Positions 36,847 to 46,762 of a stretch of DNA of 64,000 bases are shown here, piece by piece. How positions within the stretch are numbered: the first letter of the stretch is position 1; the number at the start of each line of letters is the position of its first letter. The notes beneath the pieces were generated by a model. It was given only the letters and a program-made list of their open reading frames with translations. It searched no databases and had not been told where the DNA came from. The translations under genes and the position numbers were made by a program. Source of the stretch: Pseudoalteromonas neustonica (GTDB taxonomy: Bacteria; Pseudomonadota; Gammaproteobacteria; Enterobacterales; Alteromonadaceae); NCBI RefSeq assembly GCF_001653135.1, contig NZ_BDDS01000015.1, positions 1 to 64,000 on the forward strand, read 5' to 3'.

Positions 36847-37434
36847 ATGCATGCAATAATTGAATTCATTCCGCTTATTTTATTTTTTGTGGTCTTTAAA
36901 TTGACTGATATCTACTGGGCAACAGCCCTATTAATGGCTGCCACATTGATTCAGGTGACTTACTCTTATTTTAAAACAGGTAATGTCCCTGTACGCCAAT
37001 GGCTATTTTTTGCCATTGCCATCATTTTGGGCACGCTGACACTGGTTTTTCATGATGAACAGTTTGTTAAATTTAAAGCGACCATTATTTATGCGGTAAT
37101 TTCTTTAAGCTTACTCATCAGCCGCTACTTTTTTGGCAAAAACTTAGTCAAGAAAGCACTGAGTTCAGTTTTGCAAACAGCATTTGAATCAGAGCAAGAG
37201 GTTGCCGTACCAGAGTCTCTCTGGGATAAACTCAACATGTTATGGATGGCCATTACTGCCGGAATATCAGCATTAAACATTTACATTGCCTATAACTTCT
37301 CACTCGATTTTTGGGTTAACTTCAAAGTATTTGGTTTAATGGGGATTACTTTTATCAGTATTTTTACCACTATGATCATATTGTATAAATACTTACCTGA
37401 TGAAGATGACGAAGTCGATAGTAAACACCTTTAA
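36847..37434 (+). CDS. yciB: YciB/IspZ inner-membrane protein (septation protein A)
   Basis: A 195-residue protein of five or six membrane helices that opens IIEFIPLILFFVVFKLTDIYWATA, the family signature. YciB acts in cell-envelope synthesis and septation. It lies near trp as in E. coli. Confidence 0.92.
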   Translation: MHAIIEFIPLILFFVVFKLTDIYWATALLMAATLIQVTYSYFKTGNVPVRQWLFFAIAIILGTLTLVFHDEQFVKFKATIIYAVISLSLLISRYFFGKNLVKKALSSVLQTAFESEQEVAVPESLWDKLNMLWMAITAGISALNIYIAYNFSLDFWVNFKVFGLMGITFISIFTTMIILYKYLPDEDDEVDSKHL

Positions 37435-37494
37435 CGTCATAAATCTGTCGTCTTTACTTGTTAGCCTAGGATACAAAATCACGCTGAGACGACC

Positions 37495-38136
37495 TTGAAC
37501 GCCAATCAATACCGCTGGTTTGAATTTACACTTATATTTATTTGCTTGCCTTTAATTGGGTTTTATCTGCGTGCTTATTTAGCAAACTGGCTGATCCCCG
37601 CACTTATTATATTAATGAGTGTATGCGGCATGCTCTTACTTGGTGATCCTCACTTTAAACGCTTTAGGATTACCAGCCTTGGCCAATTTTCGGCTGTTAA
37701 ACGTCGGTTGTTTAGTTTCTTTTTTATAGGTGCTCTATTTTCTGGCGTATTCTACGGAATAATTAATCAAGGAAATTGGTTTGTTATGCCACGAAACTCA
37801 CTTCAAGACTGGTTAATGTTACTCATTCTTTATCCTGTTTTGTCTGTGATGCCACAAGAATTAATATTTAGAACCTACTTTTTTCATCGATATAAGCGCA
37901 TTATGCCAAACAAAACGGTGCGAATTCTCGTCAGTGCCACGGTATTTGCATTAGCGCATATTGTTTATGCTAATTGGGTGGCTGTAATACTCGCATTTAT
38001 TGGCGGTTTATTATTTGCGTTCACCTATGCACAAAGCCGTTCGACGTTTGTGTGTGTAATTGAGCATAGCTTGTGGGGCTTGTGGATGTTTACATTGGGG
38101 ATAGGACAATATTTAGATTCTGCAATAGTGCCTTAA
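37495..38136 (+). CDS. CPBP-family intramembrane protein with Gln in place of the first catalytic Glu
   Basis: A 213-residue multi-spanning protein of the CPBP (Rce1-like) family. Motif 1 reads PQELIFR rather than EExxxR, motif 2 is FALAH and motif 3 is EHSLWG. Intramembrane glutamate proteases need the first Glu, so proteolysis may be lost or unusual. The start is TTG, with GAGACGA ahead. The gene is followed by a strong terminator. Confidence 0.82.
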   Translation: MNANQYRWFEFTLIFICLPLIGFYLRAYLANWLIPALIILMSVCGMLLLGDPHFKRFRITSLGQFSAVKRRLFSFFFIGALFSGVFYGIINQGNWFVMPRNSLQDWLMLLILYPVLSVMPQELIFRTYFFHRYKRIMPNKTVRILVSATVFALAHIVYANWVAVILAFIGGLLFAFTYAQSRSTFVCVIEHSLWGLWMFTLGIGQYLDSAIVP

Positions 38137-38138
38137 AC

Positions 38139-38166
38139 AAAAGCCGCGCTAAATAGCGCGGCTTTT
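38139..38166. terminator. Bidirectional terminator
   Basis: AAAAGCCGCGCT / AGCGCGGCTTTT with a 4-nt loop, between the convergent CPBP gene and the sodium symporter gene. Confidence 0.9.
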
Positions 38167-38185
38167 GAATCAAAAACTACCTAAC

Positions 38186-39610
38186 TTAAAAACCAAATAT
38201 ACTCACTGCAAAAAATTTCGTCGCAACAGTATTTACCAATATTACTGTTAATATCACAGGAATAAACGTAGAAAGAGAAAAGTTTACGTACTTTTCAGTA
38301 AAGCTACCCGCATAACTAGGGCAACCTTGGCTTAACTCTTCACTTAAGCGAACTTTCTTCCAGCGGTACATAACAAATAAACATACCATCAAACCATTAA
38401 GCGGTAAAATTGTGTCGTAAAACACATCATACACAATATCAAATAAGCTTTTTGAACCACCGCCATAGTTGGTAAATGATGTTAATCCTTCAACCATACC
38501 AAATGACATTGTGCACAATACTGTCAGTACACCAATACTACCCGTTAAGATAAGCAACGCCATTTTACGGCTGATACCTTTACGATCACATAATGTTGCC
38601 GTTGGTACTTCAACGATTGATACTAATGATGTTATCGCCGCAAAAAATACTAATAAGAAAAAGATAAACGCAACAATTGATGCGCCTACATAACCAATAT
38701 CAGTTTGTAGTGCTAACAATATTTTTGGTAGAAATTCAAAAATCATTGATACAGAAGAATCTGAAAGCTTAGTTGGGTCTGTCTCTGGATTAAAACTAAA
38801 GATTGCTGGTAACACCATTAAGCCGGCAATAAATGCAACTAACGAATCTGTTACCGCAACCATTTTAGCACTGCCTACAATGTCGTCTTTTTTAGAAATA
38901 TACGATGCATAGGTCATTAAAATACCCATACCTAAAGACAATGAAAAGAATGCTTGTGCTAATGCACCATTGAGTACGCTCGCGTTCATTTTAGTAAAGT
39001 CAGGGATAATATAGTATTTAACACCTGCCATAGCATTATCAAGGGTCAGTACATAAACAACCAACGCGATTAATAATACAAACAACGCTGGCATTAAAAA
39101 TTTCGCTGCCTTTTCAATCCCTTGCTTAACACCACCGACAAGAATCAAGTTAACAATTAGCGCCACAACCGCCATATAACCGAACACGCTTGAGCTATTT
39201 ATAAATACCCCAAAACTTTTAGGGTCAGCCAACATATCTAAATTACCGAGTGCTACTTGACTTAAATAACCAAATATCCACACGGTGATAACCATATAAA
39301 AAACAGCAATCATAAAGGGGGTTAATACAGCTAAAAAGCCTGCAAACGTCCACTTTTTATCATTACCAGAGAGCAACTTATATGCATTTAATGGATCTTT
39401 TTGTGCTTGGCGGCCCATTGCCATCTCAGCCATCATTACGGGTAAACAAATAAAAACGACAAACAGTGCATAAATAAGTAAGAATGCACCACCACCATTT
39501 TTTGTTGCCGAGACAGGAAACCCAACTAAGTTACCTATACCAACTGCAGAGCCTGCCGCTGCTAATATAAAACCTAGGCGAGAGCTAAAGTGCTCACGAT
39601 TATCGCTCAT
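38186..39610 (-). CDS. Sodium-dependent neurotransmitter-type (NSS) transporter
   Basis: A 474-residue member of the SNF/NSS family with 11-12 membrane segments. It opens with SRLGFILAAAGSAVGIGNLVGFP, whose GSAVGxGN unwound TM1 binds Na+ and substrate. The usual bacterial substrate is an amino acid. A weak hairpin (39640-39668, CCCAGC / GCTGGG) lies in the 5' leader. Confidence 0.92.
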   Translation of the reverse strand: MSDNREHFSSRLGFILAAAGSAVGIGNLVGFPVSATKNGGGAFLLIYALFVVFICLPVMMAEMAMGRQAQKDPLNAYKLLSGNDKKWTFAGFLAVLTPFMIAVFYMVITVWIFGYLSQVALGNLDMLADPKSFGVFINSSSVFGYMAVVALIVNLILVGGVKQGIEKAAKFLMPALFVLLIALVVYVLTLDNAMAGVKYYIIPDFTKMNASVLNGALAQAFFSLSLGMGILMTYASYISKKDDIVGSAKMVAVTDSLVAFIAGLMVLPAIFSFNPETDPTKLSDSSVSMIFEFLPKILLALQTDIGYVGASIVAFIFFLLVFFAAITSLVSIVEVPTATLCDRKGISRKMALLILTGSIGVLTVLCTMSFGMVEGLTSFTNYGGGSKSLFDIVYDVFYDTILPLNGLMVCLFVMYRWKKVRLSEELSQGCPSYAGSFTEKYVNFSLSTFIPVILTVILVNTVATKFFAVSIFGF

Positions 39611-39821
39611 TTAAAAACCTTATTATTATTTTTTAACATCCCAGCGACTCTAACAGTGTTGTGCTGGGCTTTTCAAGCATATTCAGTTTAAAAGTATAAT
39701 GTGGCTGTAAACCACACAGTCAACAAATCAAAGGTTAAGTAATCGCAATTTATTCGCCTAACAGATCTGCTGTGCTAATATCGAAACAATTTCAATAATA
39801 TTAAAATGTAGAGAACACACT

Positions 39822-40124
39822 ATGCTGTATATGATTTACTCAACTGATGTTGACAAGAGCTTAGCGTTTAGAAAGGCAGCCCGACCAGCCCATTTAGCAC
39901 GTTTACAAGAGCTAAATGAACAAGGCAGATTACTCACTGCAGGCCCTCTTCCTGCAGTTGATAATGATGACCCAGGTGAAGCTGGTTTTACAGGCTCTTT
40001 AGTTATTGCTGAATTTAACTCGTTAGAAGCTGCACGTGAATGGGCTGCTGCCGACCCTTATGTCAGTGGTGGGGTATATGACAATTCTGTTGTTAAACCC
40101 TTTAAAAAAGTATTCCCAGCTTAA
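39822..40124 (+). CDS. yciI: YciI-like protein
   Basis: A 100-residue protein close to E. coli YciI along its length ([38 protein letters not shown]). It has the ferredoxin-like fold with the conserved His; possibly a small hydrolase of unknown substrate. Confidence 0.93.
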   Translation: MLYMIYSTDVDKSLAFRKAARPAHLARLQELNEQGRLLTAGPLPAVDNDDPGEAGFTGSLVIAEFNSLEAAREWAAADPYVSGGVYDNSVVKPFKKVFPA

Positions 40125-40134
40125 ACCTTAAAAT

Positions 40135-40352
40135 TATACCCAAACCAACTCAAGATGCAGAATTCAGCGCTTCACAGAGTTGGTTTAAAAGCGAATTATA
40201 CGGCGTTATTGATTTGAACAATAGAACCACTATTATACCAATCAGCGTAGATATGGGGTCTATTTAATGACAAGAACACTGCGCTATAACGGGCGTGCCT
40301 AAATCGCTTTTAATTCCAACTGAAACGCGCATATTGAAGTGGCTTGGGTATA
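40135..40352 (+). repeat. MITE-like repeat family 1, copy 2 (interrupted)
   Basis: 218 bp bounded by TATACCCAAACCAACTCAAG and CTTGGGTATA. Compared with copies 1 and 3 it has lost much of the first hairpin half and has a 56-bp foreign segment (40235-40290) near its right end. Confidence 0.75.
40235..40290 (+). repeat. 56-bp dispersed repeat, copy 1
   Basis: Matches 46706-46761 at 51 of 56 positions (starts ATACCAATCAGCGTAGATAT, ends GCGCTATAAC). It sits inside MITE copy 2. Confidence 0.75.
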
Positions 40353-40514
40353 TCCCTAGTCTCATAATTGCAATTTGAGCTGCACAGTTCAGTGTTTGTT
40401 CACGAGTTGTTAATTAAACTCATCCAGCTTAAATCATGTTTTTCATGATTTTTACTTGAGTTTTAGCTAGTTGGTTCATTAAACTAACAAGGTCTGGTTT
40501 AGGAGTTGCCCATC

Positions 40515-40778
40515 ATGCGTATGTTATTAGCCCTTGGCGTCGTCATTTTTACACTATTTTCGTTCTCTTTTTCGAATAATAGTTATGCTGACTCTCAGGT
40601 AAATAAAACACCCATCACAAAAAAACAAGCGGTTGAGCTTGCTAAAAAAATAGAAGATGGTAAAACTCTCAAAATTACCGTACAAAATGACGTTTATACC
40701 GTAAGAATATTAAAAGCTGACGGCCATGTTGTCGACATTCACGTAAATAAAAAAACCGGCGAAGCGAAAAAGGATTAA
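40515..40778 (+). CDS. Small secreted PepSY-domain protein
   Basis: An 87-residue exported protein with a signal peptide (to about 26, cut after YADS) and a PepSY domain (ITKKQAVELAKKIEDGKTL, then VHVNKKTGEAKK). The AGGAG at 40501-40505 sets the ATG at 40515 rather than the upstream TTG. First gene of a four-gene operon; PepSY proteins often accompany two-component systems as periplasmic inhibitors or sensors. Confidence 0.85.
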   Translation: MRMLLALGVVIFTLFSFSFSNNSYADSQVNKTPITKKQAVELAKKIEDGKTLKITVQNDVYTVRILKADGHVVDIHVNKKTGEAKKD

Positions 40779-40781
40779 AAA

Positions 40782-41456
40782 ATGCGAATTTTAGTAATTG
40801 AAGATGATTTACACCTAGCAGATAATCTACGCAATGCATTAGAAAAAGAACGCTATAGTGTTGATCTATGTCATGACGGCGAAGCTGGTTTATTCCATAT
40901 CACTGAATACCCTCTTGATATGGCGGTCGTTGATTTAGGTTTACCAAAAATAGATGGTATTGAACTTATCAATAAAGCGCGAGCGCAAGGGATTACCATT
41001 CCTATACTTATATTAACTGCACGCGATCGTTGGCAAGATAAAGTAGAAGGCCTTGATGCGGGCGCTGATGACTATCTAACAAAACCATTTCATGTTGAAG
41101 AATTGATTGCACGTTGTAATGCCCTCATTCGACGCAGTGCAGGTAAAGCAAATCCAGAAATGACTGCTGGACCAATTAAAATTCATACGCGCTCACAACA
41201 AGTATGGGTTGATGACAGAGAATTAAGCCTGACGGCCTATGAATACAAAGTTCTTGAGTATTTAATGGTTAACCCGCAAAAAGTAATCTCTAAATCTGAA
41301 TTAACCGAGCATATTTATGATCAAGATTTTGATTTAGATTCAAACGTCATTGAAGTGTTCGTACTGCGCTTACGTAAAAAGCTCGACCCTGATGGCACAC
41401 TAAACCCGGTAGAAACCCTACGTGGACGTGGTTACAGGCTCAAAAGCCAGTGGTAG
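40782..41456 (+). CDS. OmpR/PhoP-family response regulator
   Basis: A 224-residue regulator. The receiver has Asp51 (DMAVVDLGLPK), the acidic pair EDD near 8-9 and Lys in YLTKPFH. The winged-helix effector ends in ETLRGRGYRL. It begins 3 nt after the PepSY gene; the kinase start overlaps its stop codon. Confidence 0.93.
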   Translation: MRILVIEDDLHLADNLRNALEKERYSVDLCHDGEAGLFHITEYPLDMAVVDLGLPKIDGIELINKARAQGITIPILILTARDRWQDKVEGLDAGADDYLTKPFHVEELIARCNALIRRSAGKANPEMTAGPIKIHTRSQQVWVDDRELSLTAYEYKVLEYLMVNPQKVISKSELTEHIYDQDFDLDSNVIEVFVLRLRKKLDPDGTLNPVETLRGRGYRLKSQW

Positions 41457-42787
41457 CGTCGCAAATATCGCTTAAAATAAGGCAAGGATTTATCCTTGTC
41501 TTTGTTTTATTGGTCGCCTTACCTATTTTATTTTTCTCTATTGGTAAGGCATACTACGCGTCATTAATCGAAGCCACCGAAAAAACCCTCGAAGCCCATT
41601 TATACTCATTAATTTCAGAGGTTGATTTTACGGAACGCGGCATTATTATGCCCAGTACCATTTTAGCCCCAGAACTGAACCGTTTAAATTCTGATACGTA
41701 TGCAATGATCTATCGCGATGAACAGCCCGTTTGGCATTCTGAGTCTGCGGTTAATGTAAATTTTGCCCCACAAAGTATCGAAGCACGTGCTGGCTCTGCT
41801 GATTTTCGCCGTATTGAGTACAAAGGGACTGCTTATTGGCAATTAAGTCTAACGGTCATTTTAGGTAATATTGATCAATCGGAACAAGCGCGCTTTATAT
41901 TATTAAAGCGTAATGATGCCCTACTGCGTTTAATGGACGGTTTTAAACAAACACTCGTCAATTGGATGTATGTAATGGGTGTTGCAATAGCAGCATTAAT
42001 GGCTATTGGGTTTGTTTGGAGCGCACGTCCGCTACAGCGTCTTGATAAAGAGATAAAAGCCATTGAATCGGGTGATATTCAAGAAATAAAAGGCCTATAT
42101 CCCATAGAGCTGCAAACAATAAAAGCTGATTTAAATCTACTACTGCAGACCCAACAACGTCAAAAAGAGCGTTATCGAGCTTCTTTAAGTGACTTAGCAC
42201 ACGCGCTTAAAACGCCTTTGGCCGTGTTAAAATCAAGTCCACTGGCCAATGACGCTGATGCTCAAGAACAACTTGATCGTATCAACGTAATGATCGAACA
42301 TCAATTAAAGCGAGCTGCAACTGGTGCAGCTGATACATGGAAAAAACAAACCATGATCAAGCCTGTTATTGATTCAATACTCAGTGCTATGAGCAAAGTT
42401 TACCGAGACAAAGATATTATTTTTACTTGCGATGTCACTGACAAGCAGTACTTTTTAGGTGATAAAACCGATTTGCTTGAACTATTAGGTAATTTAATTG
42501 ATAACGCATGTAAAGCGTGTCGTTCACAAGTTGCTATCCATGTAATACAAGATAAAAACCTCAGCGTTGCTATAAGTGATGATGGCCCTGGCGTACCTAT
42601 TGATAAACGTGAGTCTTTACTCACTCGCGGAACTCGCTTAGATACATATGAAAATGGCCATGGTGTAGGAATGGCAATTGTGTCAGATTTAGTAAAATCG
42701 TATAACGGGACACTTACCATTTTAGATTCTCACACCTTAAATGGTGCTAACTTTATATTAGAGTTTAATTATAATGATAAAAAATAA
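41450..42787 (+). CDS. PhoQ-type sensor histidine kinase
   Basis: A 445-residue kinase with two membrane segments (about 14-33 and 170-190), a periplasmic sensor between them, a HAMP-like stretch, phosphoacceptor His251 (SDLAHALKTPL), an N-box (LIDNACKAC) and G boxes (SDDGPGVP, GHGVGMAIVS). The GTG start overlaps the regulator gene by 7 nt. It partners the response regulator just upstream. Confidence 0.92.
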   Translation: MVASQISLKIRQGFILVFVLLVALPILFFSIGKAYYASLIEATEKTLEAHLYSLISEVDFTERGIIMPSTILAPELNRLNSDTYAMIYRDEQPVWHSESAVNVNFAPQSIEARAGSADFRRIEYKGTAYWQLSLTVILGNIDQSEQARFILLKRNDALLRLMDGFKQTLVNWMYVMGVAIAALMAIGFVWSARPLQRLDKEIKAIESGDIQEIKGLYPIELQTIKADLNLLLQTQQRQKERYRASLSDLAHALKTPLAVLKSSPLANDADAQEQLDRINVMIEHQLKRAATGAADTWKKQTMIKPVIDSILSAMSKVYRDKDIIFTCDVTDKQYFLGDKTDLLELLGNLIDNACKACRSQVAIHVIQDKNLSVAISDDGPGVPIDKRESLLTRGTRLDTYENGHGVGMAIVSDLVKSYNGTLTILDSHTLNGANFILEFNYNDKK

Positions 42788-43181
42788 TAGCTTAACTTTA
42801 CTATGTGCATTAATACTGCTCTTTACTGAAAATGCTTTAAGTATGGATGACTGTATCTTAGATGATAAAGCGACCACTAATGAAGCTAAAAAGTATATTC
42901 AATGTTTAGATAGAAACATTGCTAACTTAAAGAGAACACAAAAAACGTGGATCAATAAGCTCAACTTAGATTTAGAAAAAATTCAAGAGGATACGGGGAA
43001 CACGCAACTTTTACCTATATTTACTCGTAGTTTAACTTCTCACACTCGCTTTTTAGAAGACAGCTGCCGTTGGCGCTATCTGCAAAAGATGCCCAACGCC
43101 ACCCAAGCGGCAATAGTATATAAACGCTGTGAGATTTTACTATTAGATCAATACATAGCCACTTTAAAACAACCTTTATAG
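42774..43181 (+). CDS. Secreted LprI-like/DUF1311 protein
   Basis: A 135-residue secreted protein (signal peptide to about 22) with four cysteines spaced as in lysozyme-inhibitor LprI-like domains (DDCILDDKATTNEAKKYIQC, SCRWRYLQ, YKRCEI). It overlaps the kinase gene by 14 nt. Function is unproven. Confidence 0.72.
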   Translation: MIKNNSLTLLCALILLFTENALSMDDCILDDKATTNEAKKYIQCLDRNIANLKRTQKTWINKLNLDLEKIQEDTGNTQLLPIFTRSLTSHTRFLEDSCRWRYLQKMPNATQAAIVYKRCEILLLDQYIATLKQPL

Positions 43182-43201
43182 GTAGCGTAATGCGCACCTA
43201 A

Positions 43202-43230
43202 GTAACCAACACAGGTAACGTGTTGGTTAC
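43202..43230. terminator. Terminator between convergent genes
   Basis: GTAACCAACAC / GTGTTGGTTAC with a 7-nt loop, followed by AATTTTAG on the plus strand. Confidence 0.75.
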
Positions 43231-43244
43231 AATTTTAGTCAAAG

Positions 43245-44285
43245 CTATTCTTTTGACCCTTCTAGTTCTTCACCATTTCCTAATAAAGTTGCTAGCCATC
43301 GGCCTTCTTCACTGGTCTCGAGTGCGATTTTCACTATCATTGTTAATGGTACAGACAGTAACATGCCAACCGTACCTAATAGCCAGCCCCAAAAAATCAA
43401 TGACAAAAATACGACCAATGTAGATAAACCAAGCCCCTTACCCATGTACTTTGGCTCAACAATATTACCCATAACTGTATTAATTGTTAAGTAACCCGCC
43501 CCAACAAAACCAGCGATTAAAGGGCCTTGGGTTATTAATGCAAGGAGAACCGCAGGAATAGCAGCAATAATAGAACCGATATTAGGGATATAATTAAACA
43601 TGAAGGCGATTACCCCCCACAACACAAAGTAGTCAACGTTCAAAGTCCACAATAATAATGCTGCCAGTAAACCCGTACCAAGACTCACCACCGTTTTAAT
43701 CGCTAAATATGAGTTAATTGAATTTAAGAAGCGGTCTATCTGCTTCATCTTCATATCAGGATCATCTAACGCCATATGAATTTTATGGCTTAACATTGGC
43801 CCTTCAAATAACATAAATACTACGGTCAAAATAATTAAGAACAGGTTTGCCATCACTCCACCAAGCCCAGTTAACATACCTGTGGCAACATCAATCATTT
43901 TTCCGGGATCAAACATCGATATGAGCTGTTCTTTATTAATTAATATGTTATAGCTCGCAGCGACATCCACCAGCCAAATAAACTCTTCTTTAAGTTGTGC
44001 TTTATATTGTGGTAAATCTTGTGAAAAATCAGTGAGTGATTGACCAACTAGGCCACCAAGACTTACACCGACACCCACTACCATTAGCATGACAAGCATA
44101 ATGGCAATACCTTTCGGTATTTTATAGCGACCAAAAAAGCTTAATAAAGGATTACAAATAATGGCAATAAATCCAGCTAATACAAACGGGATAACAATAA
44201 CACTTGCTGCTTTTATACCTGCTAAACCAATTACTAATGCCGCGAAAATAACTAAACTTTTGTTTACTCCAGTTAATCCAGCCAA
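43245..44285 (-). CDS. AI-2E family membrane permease
   Basis: About 346 residues with seven or eight membrane helices of the AI-2E/TqsA/PerM fold (the PLTMIVKIALE tail, FNYIPNIGSIIAAIPAVLLA and GNIVEPKYMGKGLGLSTLVVF are signature blocks). Substrate unknown. I choose a TTG at 44285, which has AAGGA 7 nt upstream, over an earlier TTG at 44363 that lacks a ribosome site. Confidence 0.88.
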   Translation of the reverse strand: MAGLTGVNKSLVIFAALVIGLAGIKAASVIVIPFVLAGFIAIICNPLLSFFGRYKIPKGIAIMLVMLMVVGVGVSLGGLVGQSLTDFSQDLPQYKAQLKEEFIWLVDVAASYNILINKEQLISMFDPGKMIDVATGMLTGLGGVMANLFLIILTVVFMLFEGPMLSHKIHMALDDPDMKMKQIDRFLNSINSYLAIKTVVSLGTGLLAALLLWTLNVDYFVLWGVIAFMFNYIPNIGSIIAAIPAVLLALITQGPLIAGFVGAGYLTINTVMGNIVEPKYMGKGLGLSTLVVFLSLIFWGWLLGTVGMLLSVPLTMIVKIALETSEEGRWLATLLGNGEELEGSKE

Positions 44286-44415
44286 ACTATAATCCTTGAA
44301 AATAAAAACTGCGGTTAGTGTATGTGAAAAGTTAATCAAATGAAATATTTGCAAAGTGATCAAAGCCGTCTATCTTTCGTATAACATTAATATTGCTACT
44401 AAAAAGAAACCTCTT

Positions 44416-45309
44416 ATGCACATATTGATCACTGGCGCGACTGGCTTAATCGGCGGCTATTTATGCTCCGCATTGAACAAGGACCATAAGCTAACAGTAC
44501 TTACTCGCAATATAAGTAAAGCAACGCAACAACTTGGACCAAACATTCATTACATTGATGCCCTCACTAGCGTTGATTTTAACGACCTAGATTGTGTTAT
44601 TAACTTGGCGGGTGAACCCATTGTAAATAAACGTTGGAGTGATAAACAAAAGTGTATTCTGCGTAATAGTCGTATTACACTGACCCAACAAATTAGTAAT
44701 GCGATAAAGCAATGCCATACACCACCGCATACGTTTATATCAGGCAGTGCTATAGGGTTTTATGGCAGGCAATCCAGCACCCACATTGACGAGCAGTTTG
44801 TTGATGTAACACCTGAATTTAGCCACCACCTATGTAATGATTGGGAACAAGCAGCACTGAGTGCTCAGTCAACTGATACCCGCGTATGCTTACTACGTAC
44901 CGGTATCGTCTTAGCAAATAATAACGGTGCTTTAGCAAAAATGCTGCCCCCCTTTAAACTGGGTTTAGGTGGACCTATTGGCAGTGGTCGCCAAGGTATG
45001 TCATGGATACATATTGAGGATATGATTAATCTAATTATCCACATGCTCACGCATTCACAACTCAGTGGTGCAATTAATATGACCGCACCAGCGCCAGTAT
45101 CAAATGCCGAGTTTAGTCAACATTTAGGGAAAGCATTGAACCGCCCCGCTAAAATTCCAATGCCTGCATGGATACTAAAATTAGCAATGGGTGAAATGGC
45201 TGATTTATTACTTTACGGTCAATATGTTCAACCGAAAAAAGCACTTAATAGCCACTATAATTTTAGTTACCCTACATTGGACCTAGCATTAGAAAACCTA
45301 TTGGGATGA
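44416..45309 (+). CDS. TIGR01777 family epimerase-like protein (YfcH)
   Basis: A 297-residue short-chain dehydrogenase/epimerase relative. MHILITGATGLIGGYL holds the Rossmann GxxGxxG, VINLAGEPI is the next strand, and SGSAIGFYG is characteristic. The substrate is unknown. ATG 44416 gives the family N-terminus. Confidence 0.9.
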   Translation: MHILITGATGLIGGYLCSALNKDHKLTVLTRNISKATQQLGPNIHYIDALTSVDFNDLDCVINLAGEPIVNKRWSDKQKCILRNSRITLTQQISNAIKQCHTPPHTFISGSAIGFYGRQSSTHIDEQFVDVTPEFSHHLCNDWEQAALSAQSTDTRVCLLRTGIVLANNNGALAKMLPPFKLGLGGPIGSGRQGMSWIHIEDMINLIIHMLTHSQLSGAINMTAPAPVSNAEFSQHLGKALNRPAKIPMPAWILKLAMGEMADLLLYGQYVQPKKALNSHYNFSYPTLDLALENLLG

Positions 45310-45445
45310 TAATAAATAACCATAAGATGAGAATCAAAAAACAATAATTTAATACTACCTTGCTATTTAAACGCTAATAAATAATACTTGCATCACAATT
45401 GTAATTATTGACTTAAATCGGTCAATCGAGCTGAGCAAATTATTA

Positions 45446-46618
45446 ATGCTTCATTTACCTACTGTAATTAGCATATCGCTGCTGTTGAATATACTCATCG
45501 GCGGCTTTTTTATTACCGTTTATAATTATAAAAAACAACGGTGTTACTTATATTTAGGGGCTTCTTGTGCTGTGTTTGTTGTTGCACAAATTTTTGCTTG
45601 TTTACGTATTGTTTTAGACAATACATTTATTACCCACTACCTTGCTGATTTGTGCATAATAATTAGCCCTGTATTGGCAATTATTGGTTTACAAAAAGTG
45701 ACTCATACTCATAGCCGTACTAGCCGTCATTTTTTAACCTTAATTTTTGTAAGTGCTATTATATTACTCCCTATTTACGCGGTTACCGCTGGGCAAATGG
45801 TCACTAGCATTATTATTGCAACGCTCTTTATGTACGCAGCTTATTTAGTACATAAAATGAAATGCGCCGCTCCTATACAGCAAAAAATACTCTCAGCGTG
45901 TTTTATTAGCCACAGTATTATTATGTACATACAAAGCATGATGCTAGCAGCCCCGCATATAACAAATACAGTGCTTGATTTTCATCAACCTCTACAAACT
46001 ATTTTGATCAACCACATTATTTTGGCAACTGCTACAGCCCTAGTATTACCATTTTTATTATTTGTAAATATTGAAGAAAAACTTCAACGCCTTGTCAATC
46101 ACGACACGTTAACGTGCTTGTTAAATCGTCGTGGTTTTTTTATGCAAGGACAAGCACTGCTAAAACAAGGTGTTGCACATCAACAATCTTTTGCTGTTGT
46201 TATGATCGATATAGATCATTTTAAAAGAGTGAATGATAGATATGGTCACAGCACGGGTGATACCGCAATAAAATGGATTGCTCAACATATTATGGCACAG
46301 CTGAATGACCACGATATTGCTGCGCGTATTGGTGGTGAAGAGTTTGCCTTATTGCTCCCAGATCAATCGTTATATCAAGCTAAAGAAACTGCACAGCGCT
46401 TGTGTGATGCCATAAGGGAACATAGCTTACACTTTAAAGGTAACTCTATTGATTTATCAGTAAGTGTAGGGATCAGTAGCAGTTATGATGCGAATGCATC
46501 TATTAAGACACTGTTAGATCAAGCTGACAAGCGTTTATATATTGCAAAAGCTAAAGGCAGAGATCAAGTTGTTATTTGCGACCATCAAGCAGGCCAAATG
46601 GTAAACAACACAATGTAA
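45446..46618 (+). CDS. Membrane diguanylate cyclase
   Basis: A 390-residue protein: six or seven membrane helices (1-205) as sensor, then a GGDEF domain with RIGGEEFALLLP (GGEEF 296-300), DIDHFKRVND and the KAKGRDQVV end, so it should make c-di-GMP. The inhibitory I-site RxxD is replaced (Asn in the Arg position), so product inhibition is probably absent. Confidence 0.92.
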   Translation: MLHLPTVISISLLLNILIGGFFITVYNYKKQRCYLYLGASCAVFVVAQIFACLRIVLDNTFITHYLADLCIIISPVLAIIGLQKVTHTHSRTSRHFLTLIFVSAIILLPIYAVTAGQMVTSIIIATLFMYAAYLVHKMKCAAPIQQKILSACFISHSIIMYIQSMMLAAPHITNTVLDFHQPLQTILINHIILATATALVLPFLLFVNIEEKLQRLVNHDTLTCLLNRRGFFMQGQALLKQGVAHQQSFAVVMIDIDHFKRVNDRYGHSTGDTAIKWIAQHIMAQLNDHDIAARIGGEEFALLLPDQSLYQAKETAQRLCDAIREHSLHFKGNSIDLSVSVGISSSYDANASIKTLLDQADKRLYIAKAKGRDQVVICDHQAGQMVNNTM

Positions 46619-46705
46619 ATGCAGCTTTCTTGATTCACTTTTAGAGACTGGATTTACATGCTTAATCAGGCTCCAAAATTAGCATTTCCTATCGCTTTAT
46701 AGATT

Positions 46706-46761
46706 ATACTAATCTGCGTAGATATGGGGCCTATTTAATGACAAGAAAATTGCGCTATAAC
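46706..46761 (+). repeat. 56-bp dispersed repeat, copy 2
   Basis: Second copy of the segment at 40235-40290, ending one base before the family-2 MITE. Confidence 0.75.
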
Positions 46762-46762
46762 T

